Shown here piece by piece: positions 1 through 11,869 of a DNA stretch of 64,000 nt (within the stretch, counting starts at the first letter, position 1; every line of letters begins with the position of its first letter). This stretch comes from Rhizophagus irregularis (taxonomy: Eukaryota > Glomeromycota > Glomeromycetes > Glomerales > Glomeraceae). The position numbers were made by a program, and so were the translations under genes. Under the pieces are notes generated by a model. The model did not search any database, was not told the origin of the DNA, and saw nothing but the letters and a program-made list of their open reading frames with translations. The DNA is taken from assembly GCF_026210795.1 (NCBI RefSeq), contig NC_089442.1:2170001-2234000 (forward strand), written 5' to 3'.

Positions 1-849
1 ATTACTTGTGTTTTTAGCTAATTTATCTACCATTTCATTCATAACATCTCCACTGTGTCCCTTAACTTTCACTAACACTAGATCCATCTTTTTTTCCTGT
101 AAAAGAATATCTATCTTAAGTAAAATTAAAGAATTAGACTGTTTCAGTAATTTTCTCCCCGATTTATTATGTCTATTATTAATCATATAGATGGCACTTT
201 GACTATCTGTATATATCTTAATTTTTGCATTCATAGGACTTGTGAGTAATGCCAGAAAAATAGCCACTAGTTCTGCACGTGTAGAAGAGGGCCATAATGA
301 TAAATTTGCTTGGGCAGATAGGGCGGATTCATCATTGACACAGAACGCCGCACCCATTTTTGTATGCACTAAATTGGGATCTTGTTGATCCCTTGATGTA
401 GGGATACTTATCCTAAGCGAACCATCTGTGTAGTATTCTACCGATATTCTCTCTTCTAATATATTTCTAATATCCATAAGTTTTGATTTCAAGTTATCAT
501 CATCTATCCATCTGTGAATCCATATGTCATGAACCAATGGTAGGCTAATTACGGGGCTTGGCGCTGATGTTGGTGCTCTATCTCCGGGTATCAAAGTGTC
601 AAGATGATGAGTTGAAGATAACCATTCACTAGGAAAACTCCAACCACGCGAATTAGAGACTCTATCTAGCTGCTCTTACAGAAATGAGCCGTATAACTCG
701 TCCGTTGTCCTGCCATCCAATTGTTCCATTATCATTGTATCCTGGACGATAGCTAACTGAAATCCCCTGTTCATGATGATGTATTTTGTTGACTTTGCCA
801 ATTAACCATGCATCTGAATTAGCCAAAGGCTCTCTAACAAAAATTACTT
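1..849 (-). mobile_element. LINE 3' portion with RNase H domain (runs off the left edge)
   Basis: Reverse-strand translation gives an RNase H domain. Visible landmarks are YYTDGS (first catalytic Asp), TRAELVA (Glu), YTDSQSAI (second Asp), and KGHSGD followed by NEMVDKLAK (His and last Asp), so the acidic catalytic set looks complete. Upstream the same strand reads FPDEVIFVREPLANSDAW and then GRVIRLISVRAA before the frame shifts near 675. It is therefore one frameshift away from a continuous C-terminal domain. It lies downstream of the LINE endonuclease/RT remnant at 4383-8063 and is separated from it by the inverted-repeat element at 850-4373, so the two probably belong to one element split by insertion. 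The end of the domain lies beyond the window. Confidence 0.8.
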
Positions 850-890
850 CATCAGGAAATTTTATAGCGCGAAAAATTGCGTAAGTTTAC
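850..890 (+). repeat. Left terminal inverted repeat
   Basis: This 41-bp arm pairs with 4333-4373 at 37 of 41 positions. The four differences are single substitutions with no gaps. Confidence 0.8.
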
Positions 891-919
891 GATTTTGTAA
901 GTTTACGAAAGTTTATGGC

Positions 920-1372
920 ATAATATTTCGAAAAATTTCAAAATATTACGTAAGTTTACAATTTCGTAAGATTTATGTGATATTACGGTTAAAATATTAC
1001 ATAAGTTTTCAATATCATAAGATTTACGCAATATTACGGTCAAAATATTCTGCAAATTTACGAAACTGTAAACCTGCGTAATATTACGGTTGAAATATTT
1101 CAAAAATTTACGAAACTGTAAACCTGCGTAATATTACGGTTGAAATATTTCGAAAATTTACGAAACTGTAAACCTGCGTAATATTACGGTTAAAATATTT
1201 CGAAAATTTACGAAACTTGTAAACCTGCGTAATATTACGGTTGAAATATTTCGAAAATTTACGAAACTGTAAACCTGCGTAATATTACGGTTAAAATATT
1301 TCGAAAATTTACGAAACTGTAAACCTGCGTAATATTACGGTTGAAATATTTCGAAAATTTACGAGATTGTAA
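920..1372. repeat. 50-bp subterminal tandem repeats (left side)
   Basis: A unit containing aacctgcgtaatattacgg recurs with a period of 50 bp (start of atattacggt at 1081, 1131, 1181, about 1232, 1282 and 1332). The last five or six copies are nearly identical, and more diverged copies lie at 920-1030. The spurious minus-strand reading frame here comes from the repeat. Confidence 0.85.
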
Positions 1373-1736
1373 ACTGCATATGCAGTAGAACGTATACAAG
1401 GGGCATGCGATACTATTGAATAATCAAAAATAATATAAACACCTTTTCTTTTATATAAACACCAGTTTGGGAAAGCAAATTTATTTTTATTTACGAATTT
1501 TTTATTATTTACAATTTTTATGTTAAAAATTAAAGTAAATTCTAATTTTTATTATAACTTAATAAAAAAAATACACATTTGATACTTGTTCGCTACTATT
1601 TTATAAAATAGTACCCAGGCTGTACGGCGTGGACGTCAGTATCAGTCGCAGCCCAAAAAACGTGAGTCTCCAGCCGATATTTGGTACGGACTGGGCCTAG
1701 CTACTCACTTAATAAATAATAAAAAAATAAAAATAA

Positions 1737-2361
1737 TTATCTTCTTTTACGATACGTAGGTAAGTTTCTCCTTGCCTCACGATCGTCACGCGTGACTAAA
1801 ATTGATCAAATTTATCAAATTTAAAACATGAACGTAAATATTAATTATAAATTTTATTATAGTATAATTACCCGGCCTCTCCCAAAATCTCGTTCTAAAT
1901 TCGCGATAATATTTTGCGCCGGTACGCGTCCACAGCCGCCGCCCAGGGTTACCATTACGATAAAGGACATAGTTCTAAATATCAAAATCAGTTTGAATAT
2001 TCGGTAAATACATTTAATTTATATGAATGTAATGTTATTTATTTACTTACATGGTAATCCCTGACGAGGTTCCTCCACTTTTGGCTGCACTGTTGCCCGG
2101 AAATCCTCGTTCGAAATATTCTATTTATTCTGATTCAATTAAATGGATTGGTTAATTTGAATTTAAATTCTTTCTTAAAGAAATTATAGATATTAGTCAT
2201 ATGAACCTATTGGCAACAGAGTCCCAAAAATCTTGGCGGCTTCTACCATTAATATTGTGGTAGGCGCAGTTTCTGTCTCGGCGTATGTCAACAAGTTCGT
2301 CCATCATAGCCCAGTTCCAATGGACGTTATAGTGGGAACGACGACGTGTGTGGCGAGGCAT
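1737..2361 (-). CDS. SANT/trihelix-like DNA-binding protein, 4 exons, 123 aa
   Basis: Exons on the minus strand are 2361-2207, 2105-2051, 1974-1872 and 1795-1737. All junctions are GT-AG and the frame closes exactly (155+55+103+59 nt, 124 codons with stop). The protein starts MPRHTRRR, followed by WNWAMMDELVDIRRDRN, a GRSRQDFWDSVANR segment, QQCSQKWRNLVRDYH, and a very basic tail ending PTYRKRR. The spacing W..MM.EL..IRR, FW..VA, QC..KW.NL is that of Myb/SANT-like trihelix DNA-binding domains. The gene lies inside the inverted-repeat element and would be its only protein. The first donor (gttcat) is weak, so the first junction is the least certain. Two relatives with the same N-terminus are at 30543 and 54200. 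Target and function are unknown. Confidence 0.65.
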
Positions 2362-3149
2362 TATTAGTAATTTGATTTTGGGATGAGTAAAAATTTGAAA
2401 GAAAGTCGTAAAATGTCACTTTAAATAAAATTTGAACAATACCTCTTTGGTTTGATTTTATTTCTCGTTTCAATTAAAATTTAATTTATTAGACTTTTCA
2501 TCATTAAACATATTAATTAAATCTCATGCGGATATGGATTATCTAAATATAAATATCATGATTCTAAATATAAATATAAATCACTTAATTTATTTTAATT
2601 TTTTTTTAAAAAAAAAATCTTAGTTTGATTTCAATTAAAAATAATTAAAAATCATGTACATGTTTTGGTTATTTAAATATAAATATCAATATATTATATT
2701 TAAAAATAAACCAATTTATTATTAGCACATTCTATTGAATTTTAAAAAAATCAATTTTTTTTTTAAAAAAAAATCACATATTTAAAAATAAAACAATTAT
2801 ATTCTGATTAAATATTTTGCGTACATTTCTTAAAAAATTCATAAAAAAAATCTTGTACGTCGTACATGCAATTACTAAATATCATCCCCTTGTGATAAAT
2901 AAAAAATTACGCAACACAAATTCAACACAAACTCAACACAAATTTAACAAATTTAACGAAATTTGGCTAAAATTAATAATTTTTTACCAGAATTATCAAC
3001 ACAAATTGAACACAAATTGAACACAAATTTCAGTCACGATTTATTTATGTCACACCCGCTATACGATGTACATGATTTCTGGCCAATCAAAATTAGGCTG
3101 ATCCTTGCATCATTTAATCATTTAATCACGCACGCGTTTTTGTCTTATT

Positions 3150-3600
3150 TATTTTTGTTTCTTATTTCTTTATTCTTTTGTTCAATATTTTTAATTTTTT
3201 TGTCTCTTCTTTCTATTATTTCTTTAATTATATACAATATATTTACATATATTTCATAATTTATTGCTTTGCAGGTATAGAAATATTTGTTTATTAATAC
3301 TAATTATTTTCATTTTTTTTTACCTCTTTGTTATTTTGTATCGTAATACTAACAATAATATCCATGTTTCCTTTATTCCTTTTTACTTGTACTTTAATAC
3401 TAACGATACTAACAATACTAACAACATGTTTATTTTTTCCTTTCTCTTTATTTCTTTATTCTTTTGTTCAATTACTTTGCAGGTATAGAAATATTTATTT
3501 ATTAATACTAATTATTTTAATATTAACGCGTTTTTTTTACCTCTTTGTTACTTTATGTCGTAATACTAACAATACTATCTACGTTTCCTTTATTTCTTTT
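3150..3600. repeat. ~209-bp direct duplication in AT-rich filler
   Basis: The string ttgcaggtatagaaatattt occurs at about 3269 and again at about 3477, with surrounding T-rich sequence and cgtaatactaacaata blocks conserved in the same order. Further taatactaac motifs continue to about 3730. I see no supported gene in 2370-3890. Confidence 0.6.
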
Positions 3601-4020
3601 TACTTGTACTTTAATACTAACGATAATATCCATGTTTCTTTTACTCCTTTTACTGTTTCTTTAACTCTTTTTACCTTAATACTAACAATAATAACAATAT
3701 TTCTTTTATCTTTATATCTAATACTAACGTTACTATAGCTGTTTCTCTTCTTTTTACGTCTAATAATATTGTTACTCTACTCTTTCTCTTTTTTACTTTT
3801 ATGTATTCTGTATATATTAATAAATACTTGTAATTTTTTATGATTATATCTAATAAAACATACATTATATAAACTTATAGTACAGAAAATGAAGTATTAT
3901 TTATCGAAATATTTTGAAATATTACGAAATATTAAGTTGTGTAAATCACAGAATATTACGAATCGTCAAATTATGGAACATTACGCATCATAGAATTTCG
4001 AAATATTTTAAAAAGTTGCG

Positions 4021-4332
4021 AAGTATTACGCAGTAAAATTACGGAATATTACGAATCGTAAAATTACGAAGCCTTGCATACAGTAATATTTCGAAATATT
4101 TTAAAAAGTTACAAAATATTACGCTTACGCAAACTTGCGGCGGATCTGAAAACTTACGAAATATTATGTAAAATTACGAAATATTGCGAACCGCAAAATT
4201 ACGGAATATTACAAATCGTAAAATTACGAAGCTTTGCATATCGTAATATTTTGAAATATTTTAAAAAGTTACGAAATATTACGCTTACGCAAACTTGCGG
4301 CGGGTCTGGAAGCTTACGAAATATTATGATGT
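4021..4332. repeat. 160-bp subterminal repeats (right side)
   Basis: Two copies of a ~160-bp unit lie head to tail. The motif aaattacgaag occurs at 4061 and 4221, and gcttacgcaaacttgcggcgg is present in both. They are made of the same attacg-rich vocabulary as the left-side repeats, supporting 850-4373 as one element. Confidence 0.75.
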
Positions 4333-4373
4333 GTAAACTTGCGCAACTTTTCGCACTATATAATTTCCTGATG
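4333..4373 (-). repeat. Right terminal inverted repeat
   Basis: Reverse complement of the left arm at 850-890. It ends at cctgatg, next to the point where LINE coding sequence resumes (stop at 4383 in the remnant). Confidence 0.8.
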
Positions 4374-4382
4374 TTGTTTGCG

Positions 4383-7300
4383 TCATGCATCCAGTATAAT
4401 ATCTAATAAGAAGGCCCAAAGGTTAACTTTCGTAATCTCCAGATCATTGCTTACTGTTAAATTATCTGTCCTTAATGTGCACAAATGAGCCACATCACGG
4501 TACCATCTAGCTATCCTTCCTTGCACCGGGAGTAGTGCTAAACTACGATATTGTTTCCATGTCATAAGATGTGTTCCCCTAATAAACAATTGATCAATAT
4601 AAAATATTGGGTAATGTGAACTTTGGTTAATTCTATATATATACTTCGTAAGCTGATATTGTTTAAAGAACTTTAATATCAGCTCTTTCCTCCTGATATA
4701 CTCCAAGTTGATCTATCAATCGGATCTATCACCATTGAAATGTCAAGGGATTTAGCTATTACCAAAGCGTTGAATGGGACGTTTTTCCGGCTTGAAGTTT
4801 TATCCAAGACGTTGCGTGAAGATCACAGTCAAAAATCGGATCAATGATGAGTGATTTAAGCTGCGCGTCTCTAAGCCTAATCTGTGTAGCTATCGCTGCG
4901 TATGAGTCACTATTCAATCTAATCGTTAAATCCGTTATAATATTGATACAATGGATTTTCCATGGGTGATTCATACCTAAACACCCCTCATGAAATAATA
5001 GAGACGATGGTGTATTCTTGGGTAGTTTCATCCAGTTTTTAACCAATTTCATTACTGGAGCGAACACTTGATTCCAGTCATGTTCTGACAGTGTCATGAT
5101 TTGGGCTATATATATTAGTCTGGGAATCAATACTCTATTGATTAGGTAAATACATTGTCCAGCTGGGACAAATTTCCTACGAACTGTATCACAAAAGCTT
5201 TTAACCGTCGTGGACATACGTTGCATCCATCGCCGCCTACTCGGTTTGTTAGAAAACCAGACCCCAAGGTATCTTATTTCGTCATTAGTGGCTTGAACTA
5301 TGGAACGATCACGGCCTAATTCAATAACTTGTTCATGCCTTTCCACTGACGGGTTGATAATTATCATTTCTGATTTCTTAACATTGATATCGATATCATT
5401 AATCAAGTAGAAATCATTTGCTATATCTACTATCTTTTGCATCCTGGATTTCGATGATTCTAAAAATACCGTATCATCCATATATGCACATACCGGAACC
5501 TGAAGCCTGTAATGTGTCCATGTAGTAGGGTCATTAATATCATTTGGCCAGGTAATTTTCATTTCATATCCGCTGTCTTTAGTTTGTTCGTATTCCTACT
5601 AGAAGTGGATCATAGAAAATTCGCCATAGCAACGGAGATAGTGCATCGCCCCGATCTATTCCGTCATTTCCAATAAATCCATCACTTAACCCATACGCTC
5701 GCGCTATTCTAAGGGATCTGTGTTTGAAAAAGACTATAATCCATTCAACCAGTGATGCCAGAATGTCAATACGAAGCAATGCCCAATTTAGCACTTCTAA
5801 CCCAACTGAATCAAACGCCTTTTTCATGTCCTGTGTGAGGACCCATAGTTCTTTTTTATTTTCTCTGGCATCCTCAATAAAATTATTAACCAGGTGTATT
5901 AGTTCGTTTGTACTTTCTCCGGGTAAACTGAAACAATTGTATCCCTGTAGTATATTATATCATTTCATAACTGAACTCAACCTGTTCGTGATCATCTTTG
6001 TGAAGGTCTTCCGAAAACAGTCCAGCAATGCAATAGGTCGAGTATTCAAAATATTATATTCAAAGTTGGTGGGCTTAGGAATAGGGAGAATGATCGATGT
6101 TTTCCATGCCTTTGGTATAAGTCCAGTTTGTAATGTCAGATTTCTGAACTTGACCAAGAGGATGACTATTTCCTCAGGTAATTGTAGAATTATTTTGTAG
6201 TTAATACCAGACAACCCTGCAGTCGAATTTTTATTTAAATCTTTAACGGTATTGTTCCATTCTTCCATAGTAACCTTTTCTATTGTAGCTTCCATTACTT
6301 CTTTAAATTTGCCTGCAGATTCGTAAATTTGTTGCCAAAGCGGCGTCAAAGAATTCTCAAGTGTGTTCCTTTTCCTAAACATGCTCGCGAAATCATTGTC
6401 TACTGCTTCCTTAACTTCTCCCGGTTCTGTAGCCAGTCTCTTAGTTGAACCTTCTGATTCTTCGTTCACTAACACCTTATCTATAACTATATTGGCGTGA
6501 GTGTTTCTATCTAATATGCTAGAAAGCCATGTTGTTTGGTCTTTTTGTGTAATTTCAACTCTTTTCTCTATTTTATCTTTAATGGATTTCGTCTCTGTTG
6601 CTTTGAATTTTTTATAATCTGCTCTTGGCGATAATTCACTTTTTTTTAGATTGTCAAACCAGTTTTCTGAAAACATATCCTGTATGACTATGTTACATTT
6701 GTTATAGTCATCGGTCGATGTAACATAGTCTTGATTATATTTGGCAATTTTTCTAGCCCATCTGGATTTGGCGCCCACAGATGTGGTCATTTGTTGGTTG
6801 CCATAATAATAATTATGTAATAATTTAAGCAGCTTATTTGTATGACGTTCTGGTCTCGTCTTTTTCTTATTATAACGTATGAAGGTATTATGAAGTCTGA
6901 TGACTTTCCTAGGGAGTTCTGAGTCCGCTGCGCTGACTATAACACTATTGAGTTTATCACAATATCTATCTATATCTTCTTGAGAATACTCCTTTATATT
7001 GACTTTATCCTCAATTATTTCTTGATCTAGAGAGTTTAGTTGACTTTTTATATTAAGTCAGAATTTATCCCACTTTTCCGTTTTAATGTCATCACAATCA
7101 TACAAGACTCTGGTGTGGGCGTTACCAATGGGTAATTTATCATATACTGTATTTTTCCTATTGTTTCTTATGAGGATAGAGGTGTCCATGGTTAATGTAA
7201 TTATATCGTAGTCACTATGTGTGATAAACGTTGAGGGGTAATTGAGAAATTCATTAAATTATTATGTTTTCTGATATCCGATAAAATGGTCTATTCTCGT

Positions 7301-8063
7301 GCTTACACCCTCTCTGTGATAAGTGTTTCCTGGTACTTCTTTATTAAGCTTTCTATAAGAATCTATAAGCCACTTCCCATTGCCATCGATCATTAAAAAT
7401 TTTGGGTTTTGATATATGTTGCGGTGGTGTACGATCGATATGACCATTTGAGATCAAATTAAAATCTCCCATTAATATGTGTACAATATTGTTTGATTTT
7501 TTTTTTATAGTTTCATCGCTCATTTCCCTTTTAAGTAGTTCCAGGGTATCGTGAAGGATTGTTTTAATTTGTGGTGACGCGTAAACAATCCATATACAGA
7601 ATAAAACATTTCTGAACAGAAAGTATGCTGAGAGTAGATATGGTGAATGGAATTTGTGTCCTTGATAATGTTTATTCCATTTCCTTGAGCAAATTAACGC
7701 TACTCCAGAACCCTTATGTTTGTCGTTCTGTTTGCTTGACCAATATATATGAAATTGCTCTTTAAGACTATTAGGCGTTTTGAAAAACCCGTTCTTTTGG
7801 TCTAAATTAGTTTTATTCAAGGCCATAATGTCTATCTGGTTTTCTTGCATCCAACTTAGAATTCCATAAAGTTTTGCATTGTCCCCTGCCAATCCGTTAA
7901 TGTTATGGGTTCCAATGTGGAGTGTAAGGTACAACGCGTCTAAATCTATTTGTTGTTGTTTCTCATACTGTATTCGTTGACTATATAAAAAACTGTCTAT
8001 ATTTTCTATGTTAGCTTTGTTTTTGTTTTTGTTTTTGTTATTCTGTACTCTAATGTTCGACAT
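4383..8063 (-). mobile_element. Decayed LINE: AP endonuclease-like and reverse transcriptase domains
   Basis: Reverse-strand reading from 8063 gives an endonuclease/exonuclease/phosphatase-type domain (GTHNINGLAGDN, GDFNLISNGHID, STRIDHF, THSDYDII). A linker and a reverse transcriptase follow, with LPIPKP, NTRPIALLDCFRKTF, the motif-A segment LTQDMKKAFDSVG, GDALSPLLW and the catalytic AYMDDT box. A C-terminal segment with YIDQLFIRGTHLMTWKQY ends at 4383. Coding continuity is broken by a frameshift near 7400, a TGA near 7048, a TGA at 5960, a frameshift near 5580 and another near 4710-4760. The residue expected to be the catalytic Glu of the endonuclease reads Lys (ALNKTN), and the terminal SDH motif reads SDY. 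The element is dead as an autonomous retrotransposon. Its RNase H end lies at 1-849. Confidence 0.85.
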
Positions 8064-8829
8064 AAATGTAGCATTGTATAAGTTATTATATTAATGTTGT
8101 CCTTTCTATTAGAGCTATTTGTTTCAGCCAAATAGTCCCTTCAATTAATAATTTATTCAAAATATATAATTATTAATTTTATTTATTATTAAAATTAAAT
8201 TATAAATTAATTTGCAAATTGAAATTTCAAAATTTTAAAATATTGTATTATTTTTTTTTAACTTAATTTCAGTTATATTATATAAAATGTAATATGATTT
8301 TATGTTGTAATAAGAATAGTTACTTTAAAGATTATTATATTCAAAAAAAAGAAAATCCTATAATTTAAAACCATTTTATTTTATAAAGGTTATATTAGTA
8401 ATTACTTTATTTTACTTATATCATAAATTTTTTAAAATAATTATTTTATTAAATTTTTATATAAAGTCAAAAATATTATTTAAAATTACAAATTATAAAT
8501 AATAAAAATTTTTTTTATAATAAATTCTAAATATTCTATTAAAATTTAGTATAATTATAATTAAATTTTAATAAAGATTCTCAATTTTTTCAAAAATATA
8601 ATTATTTTTAAAAATGTAAATTTTCAATTAATAAATAATTTTAATTTTTTAATATATTATTAGTAAATAGTAACAATTATATAATATATATATCAATATA
8701 TATTAATCTAAATAATCATATATTTTTCCTAAGAAAATTTCTGAAATTTTTAAAATTTTGTGCAATCTAAAATTAAATAATTTTATCCCTAAAAATCATA
8801 CTTTTTGGATTTAAACTGTAGTTTGTATA

Positions 8830-9134
8830 CCCTATAAAAAAAAATTTCTTTAAAATATACTTAAATTATACTTATGTATTTTTAAAATATACTTTAAATA
8901 TACTTAAAATTGCAATTTTAAGTATATTTAAAGTGCACTTAAATTATATTTAAATTGCAATTAAGTATATTTTAAATGTAATTTAAGTATAAAATTTTAT
9001 ACTTTAAATATACTTAAAATTGCAATTTTAAGTATATTATAAGTACATTTAAAAATTTTAAGTACATTTTAGATATATTTTAAAATATATAAGTACATTT
9101 TAAGTATATTTTAAAGAAATTTTTTTTCATAGGG
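8830..9134. mobile_element. 305-bp MITE-like inverted-repeat element
   Basis: The left end ccctataaaa (8830 onward) and the right end ttttcataggg (to 9134) form an inverted repeat of roughly 35 bp, ccctat then an A-tract then atttctttaaaatatactt. The interior is a set of short palindromes around ttaaaattgcaattttaa. Both flanks carry TA next to the ends, which would fit a Tc1/mariner-type MITE, though the exact boundary is ambiguous by a base or two. Confidence 0.65.
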
Positions 9135-9339
9135 ATATAGACATTTAATTAACTAAATAAATAGTTTATTTCTTTTGTATAATATAAAGTAGAGTTCTGA
9201 ATAGGTTGATTAAATTCAGATAACCTGACAGGTTGACTTGAATTTATCAGATCAGGTTTAACAATTGCAATTCAGCATCAGTAACATCAATATAACCTGA
9301 TTAACCTATTGACCTGAAAGTTGAAACTATAATATAAAT

Positions 9340-9560
9340 GAGTTATGGTATTATAATTCACTTTTTATATTGATTTTATATAATAAAAGTGAGTTGCAAT
9401 GTTAGAATTCATTTTTTTATATTGATTTTATATAATAAAGTGAGTTGTAATATCAGAATTCACTTTTTTATATTAATTCTATATATAAAAAATGAATTGC
9501 AGTATCAAAATTCACTTTTTTATATTGATTTTATATATAAAAAGTGAATTATTTTATATA
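9340..9560. repeat. 51-52 bp tandem repeats inside the 836-bp MITE
   Basis: The word attca followed by ctttttatattgattt recurs at 9356, 9407, 9458 and 9510. Each unit is itself an imperfect palindrome (agtgaattgca ... aattcactttt). A further copy, split by the inner MITE, spans its two sides. Confidence 0.8.
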
Positions 9561-9586
9561 AAAAAAGTTAGTTGCAGTATTGCGAT

Positions 9587-9830
9587 TAAGGTTGCTTGCC
9601 AAAACCTAGGGGTTTAGGCAAGATGGCGTTTCGCCGAAAAGCGAAATTCTGCTGAAACTATATTAAAGTTATATTAAAAAACTGGCGAAACTTTGGAGAA
9701 AGGCGAAACTGCCGAAACTTATTATAAATGCCGAAACTGCCGAAACTCTGCTGAAACTATAATAAATCTATAGTAAAATTTTGACGAAACTAATCGTAGG
9801 ATTTTGAAGAGGTTTAGACAAGCAACCTTA
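9587..9830. mobile_element. 244-bp hAT-like MITE nested in the 836-bp element
   Basis: The ends are taaggttgcttgcc (9587 onward) and ggtttagacaagcaacctta (to 9830), an inverted repeat of about 20 bp. Both sides carry the 8-bp direct repeat attgcgat (9579-9586 and 9831-9838). An 8-bp duplication is typical of hAT elements. The interior is rich in gccgaaact repeats, which gives it a composition unlike its surroundings. Confidence 0.8.
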
Positions 9831-11869
9831 ATTGCGATTCACCTTTTTATATGATTTTAATATAAAAAAGTGAATCACAATATTTCAAAAAAAAATGTTT
9901 TGCACCATTTTTTTTTGATATTTTAATAAAAATCCTGAAAATTTTCAGGTTTCAGACTTTCAGTTCAGGTCAGATCAAACAGATAATCTGATATAACTTG
10001 ACCTGACCTGACCTATTCAGAACTCTAATATAAAGTAAAAAAAAATTTTAGTTATAAGTTATTTACTTTTATTTAATATTTATACTTAAAAAAATTTTAC
10101 AAGTCTTTATTTATTAAAATAACAAACAATTTTCTGATCTTCAATAAACAATCAAAATTTTAATATAAAATAATAAAAATAAGTTGAAATATATTAAATA
10201 AAAAGAATCATACCTTAGAACAAATATTTTATCCAGACAAATAAATTGTATTAACAGGAATACTAAATTATATAAAAAAATATTAGAATAATGGTAATAG
10301 TAAAATTTTATATTTAAATATAAAAATTAAATAAAAGTAAAAAACTTATAATTGAAATTTTTTTTTTTTATTTTATATTGTATGAAAGAAAAAAAATATG
10401 CTGTACAGTTTTTTTATTTAAACTGTTTATTTGATTTTACATTATTTTAAATCCAAAAAAGGTGATTCTTAAAGGTAAAATTATTTTACTTTTAAATTTT
10501 GAATAAATAAAACTGAATTTATAATACAATTGTAAGCAAATTTATTTACAATTGCTTATGATTTAAAAAATAATAATTATTTTTTAATTTTTATATATTA
10601 CAATATCAAGTTAAATATATTTAAGTATTTTAGTTATATAAGTAATTTGAATTTACTAATTTAAAACAGTTATTTTAATAAGATATTAAATAAAAGTTTA
10701 AATAAAAATCTCCATTATATAAAAAATATTAATTATTTAATATTATACTATTAATTTACTATTTATTATATTTTAATTATATTTATTGTATTTATACTTT
10801 TATTTTATATGAAAATATAAAAATAAAAAGATATAAAAAAAAATTAATTAATATAAAAAAAATAAAGAAAATTAATTTAAAAAATAAAAAAAAAGTAAAT
10901 AAAAGAAATATACAATTGAAAAATATTTTATATTTTTCTAATATTTAATTATTTATATATATAAAAATAATTTATAATTTGACTTTACTAATAAAAAAAA
11001 GCAAATTTAATTAAATTTAAAAATTTTAAAAATCAGTTTTTTGCAACTATTTTGTTATTCAATAATTTTAATTTTACCAAAATTTTTTCAATTATAACTA
11101 TTAATAATTTTGCAAAATAAAAAAAAAAGTTAATTCTTAAATTTTAAAATAATTATAAATAATTAAAAAAGTAAAAAGTATTAATTTTAGTAGTATAAAT
11201 CAATTATAAATTATATATTAAATGTTTGAAATTTTGTAAGTTGTTTAAATTTATTATAATTCCAATTATTATTAGTATTATATAAATTAATTTTATAATA
11301 TTATAATAAAGTTAATATAAATTTTAAATAATTGGTTTTGAGTTTTAATTTATAATTTAAAATTAAAACTTTTTTTTATACAATTAGTTTTTATATTATA
11401 TTTAATTTTAACTTATTTTTTTTTGATTTTAATATTTATTAATTTTATAATTAAATTGTTGATATTGCTTTAATTTGATAGTTAAAAACTAATATAATTA
11501 ATTGCCGATTCGGATATGATCAGCAGAAATTTGATATAAGAATTTGGGGTAAAATTTCGCCGATCACTTATTGAACACTTCAATATGGCACAAAACGCTT
11601 AAATAGTAAGTTTACACAAACTATTTTTGTGCACACAAAAATCATACGATCTAATGCAAAAAAGGCCAGAGAATTCGAATAAGCCTTCGTAAAACAGTCT
11701 TTAGTTGTATTTTTAACGACTTTACTATGTACGAACGCTGGATTCCAAGAAAATTATGAAAATTATAAAATATGCATTTAGCAATTTTCCATAATAAAGT
11801 AATATAAATTTTGTTTATTTGAAAGGTTTAGACTCCTCAAAAAGTTACGACACCACAGTTTTTTTGTCA

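Larger units (their letters stand above)
850..4373. mobile_element. ~3.5 kb element with 41-bp terminal inverted repeats
   Basis: The ends are inverted copies of each other. Positions 850-890 (starting catcaggaaatt) pair with the reverse complement of 4333-4373, with 37 of 41 positions identical by eye. Immediately inside both ends are subterminal tandem repeats built on attacg/cgtaat motifs. The interior carries one small multi-exon SANT/trihelix-like gene (1737-2361, minus) and otherwise AT-rich non-coding DNA. LINE coding sequence of the same strand lies on both sides, so it looks like an insertion into the LINE. I could not find a convincing target-site duplication; only TT is shared at the two flanks. 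A SANT-like gene without a transposase would fit a non-autonomous PIF/Harbinger-type element, but that class is inference. Confidence 0.7.
9191..10026. mobile_element. 836-bp MITE with 10-bp target-site duplication
   Basis: The element begins agagttctgaataggt (9191-9206) and ends with its exact reverse complement (10011-10026). It is flanked on both sides by the direct repeat aatataaagt (9181-9190 and 10027-10036). A 16-bp perfect terminal repeat with a 10-bp duplication fits a MULE/Mutator-like non-autonomous element. There is no coding capacity. Inside are 51-52 bp tandem repeats (9340-9560) and a smaller inserted element (9587-9830). Confidence 0.8.
9150..10395. repeat. Older interrupted inverted repeat (outer layer)
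   Basis: Sequence left of the 836-bp insertion (about 9155-9190) plus its continuation after it (10027-10090) matches, in reverse complement, about 10310-10395. The arms share the order tttcttt, atacaatataaa, an A-run, attataagtt and tacttttatttaat. The arm becomes contiguous only if the 9191-10026 element and one target-site copy are removed. Confidence 0.55.

Noticed and set aside
8-190. Plus-strand open frame of 60 codons
   Set aside because: It is antisense to the RNase H domain of the LINE.
920-1372. Regular 50-bp array considered as a CRISPR array
   Set aside because: The units are contiguous with no unique spacers, and the context is eukaryotic with an inverted-repeat element.
2817-3738. 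Several overlapping plus-strand frames rich in Phe, Leu, Ile and Asn
   Set aside because: They translate T-rich repeats inside the inverted-repeat element, overlap one another in different frames and lack any domain.
5724-6200. 158-codon plus-strand frame
   Set aside because: Antisense shadow of the LINE reverse transcriptase.
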